Shown in pieces: positions 18,847 to 18,848 of a stretch of 18,848 nt of DNA. Where the stretch lies: NCBI GenBank assembly GCA_903827085.1, contig CAIKHC010000112.1, positions 1 through 18,848 of the forward strand, written 5' to 3'. The DNA is from an uncultured Candidatus Nemicrothrix sp. GTDB taxonomy: Bacteria; Actinomycetota; Acidimicrobiia; Acidimicrobiales; Acidimicrobilacustridaceae. The stretch's first letter is position 1; every line of letters begins with the position of its first letter. The notes under the pieces are model-generated. The model had not been told where the DNA came from. It saw only the letters and a program-made list of their open reading frames with translations, and made no database searches. A program made the translations under genes and the position numbers.

Positions 18847-18848
18847 GA

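Noticed and set aside
1..18848. Mobile elements, CRISPR arrays, toxin-antitoxin or phage-defence genes
   Set aside because: Searched by eye on both strands; no transposase, integrase, regularly spaced repeats or defence-family motifs were found.

Overview
The window reads as chromosomal DNA of an actinobacterium. My best guess is the class Acidimicrobiia. The reasons are moderate-to-high GC, a SigR/RsrA-type redox sigma/anti-sigma pair, a topoisomerase I with GxFGPY C-terminal repeats and a Lys-rich tail instead of zinc fingers, a compact actinobacterial-type Tad pilus operon, and gene order. The series HAD phosphatase / Ssd-like ATPase / CpaF / TadB / TadC / Flp / TadE / DUF1998 helicase / BldG-like STAS / topA / MFS / tmk / holB follows, from memory, the Rv3661-Rv3644c region of Mycobacterium tuberculosis and the bldG-topA region of Streptomyces coelicolor. 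No mobile element, CRISPR array or foreign-looking segment was seen. Coding density is very high and no gap without a gene exceeds about 150 bases.

Layout. At 1-652 are the 3' part of a membrane-anchored FxLYD-like protein and a 24-residue membrane microprotein. At 654-1454 (minus) is an HAD-IB phosphatase, divergent from a tightly overlapping Tad pilus operon at 1595-5417: Ssd/TadZ-like ATPase, CpaF/TadA ATPase, TadB, TadC, Flp pilin and TadE. A DUF1998 DEAD/DEAH helicase (minus) converges on tadE and overlaps its end. A STAS anti-sigma antagonist is divergent from the helicase and is followed by NhaA. A two-gene minus-strand operon (phosphomannose-isomerase-type cupin, then acyl-CoA dehydrogenase) is divergent from topA. 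After topA come an MFS protein, thymidylate kinase and DNA polymerase III delta-prime, the last three coupled by 4-base overlaps. The window closes with tRNA-Thr(CGT), a SigR-like sigma factor starting three bases after the tRNA, and an RsrA-like zinc anti-sigma factor.

How it works together. The left half makes and powers a Flp/Tad pilus. topA, tmk and holB serve DNA topology, dTTP supply and clamp loading. The right edge is a thiol-redox stress switch. Several operon-leading genes (microprotein, HAD phosphatase, helicase, cupin, topA, MFS) have a -10-like hexamer 6-8 bases before the start codon and no Shine-Dalgarno. This suggests leaderless mRNAs, whereas the pilus operon uses strong Shine-Dalgarno sequences.

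Points most worth a second look: a STAS protein with proline at the usual phospho-serine position; a sigma-factor gene abutting a tRNA so closely that it needs leaderless or processing-dependent translation; a delta-prime subunit without the zinc cysteines; the widespread leaderless architecture; and a perfect 11-bp hairpin between topA and the divergent cupin operon.
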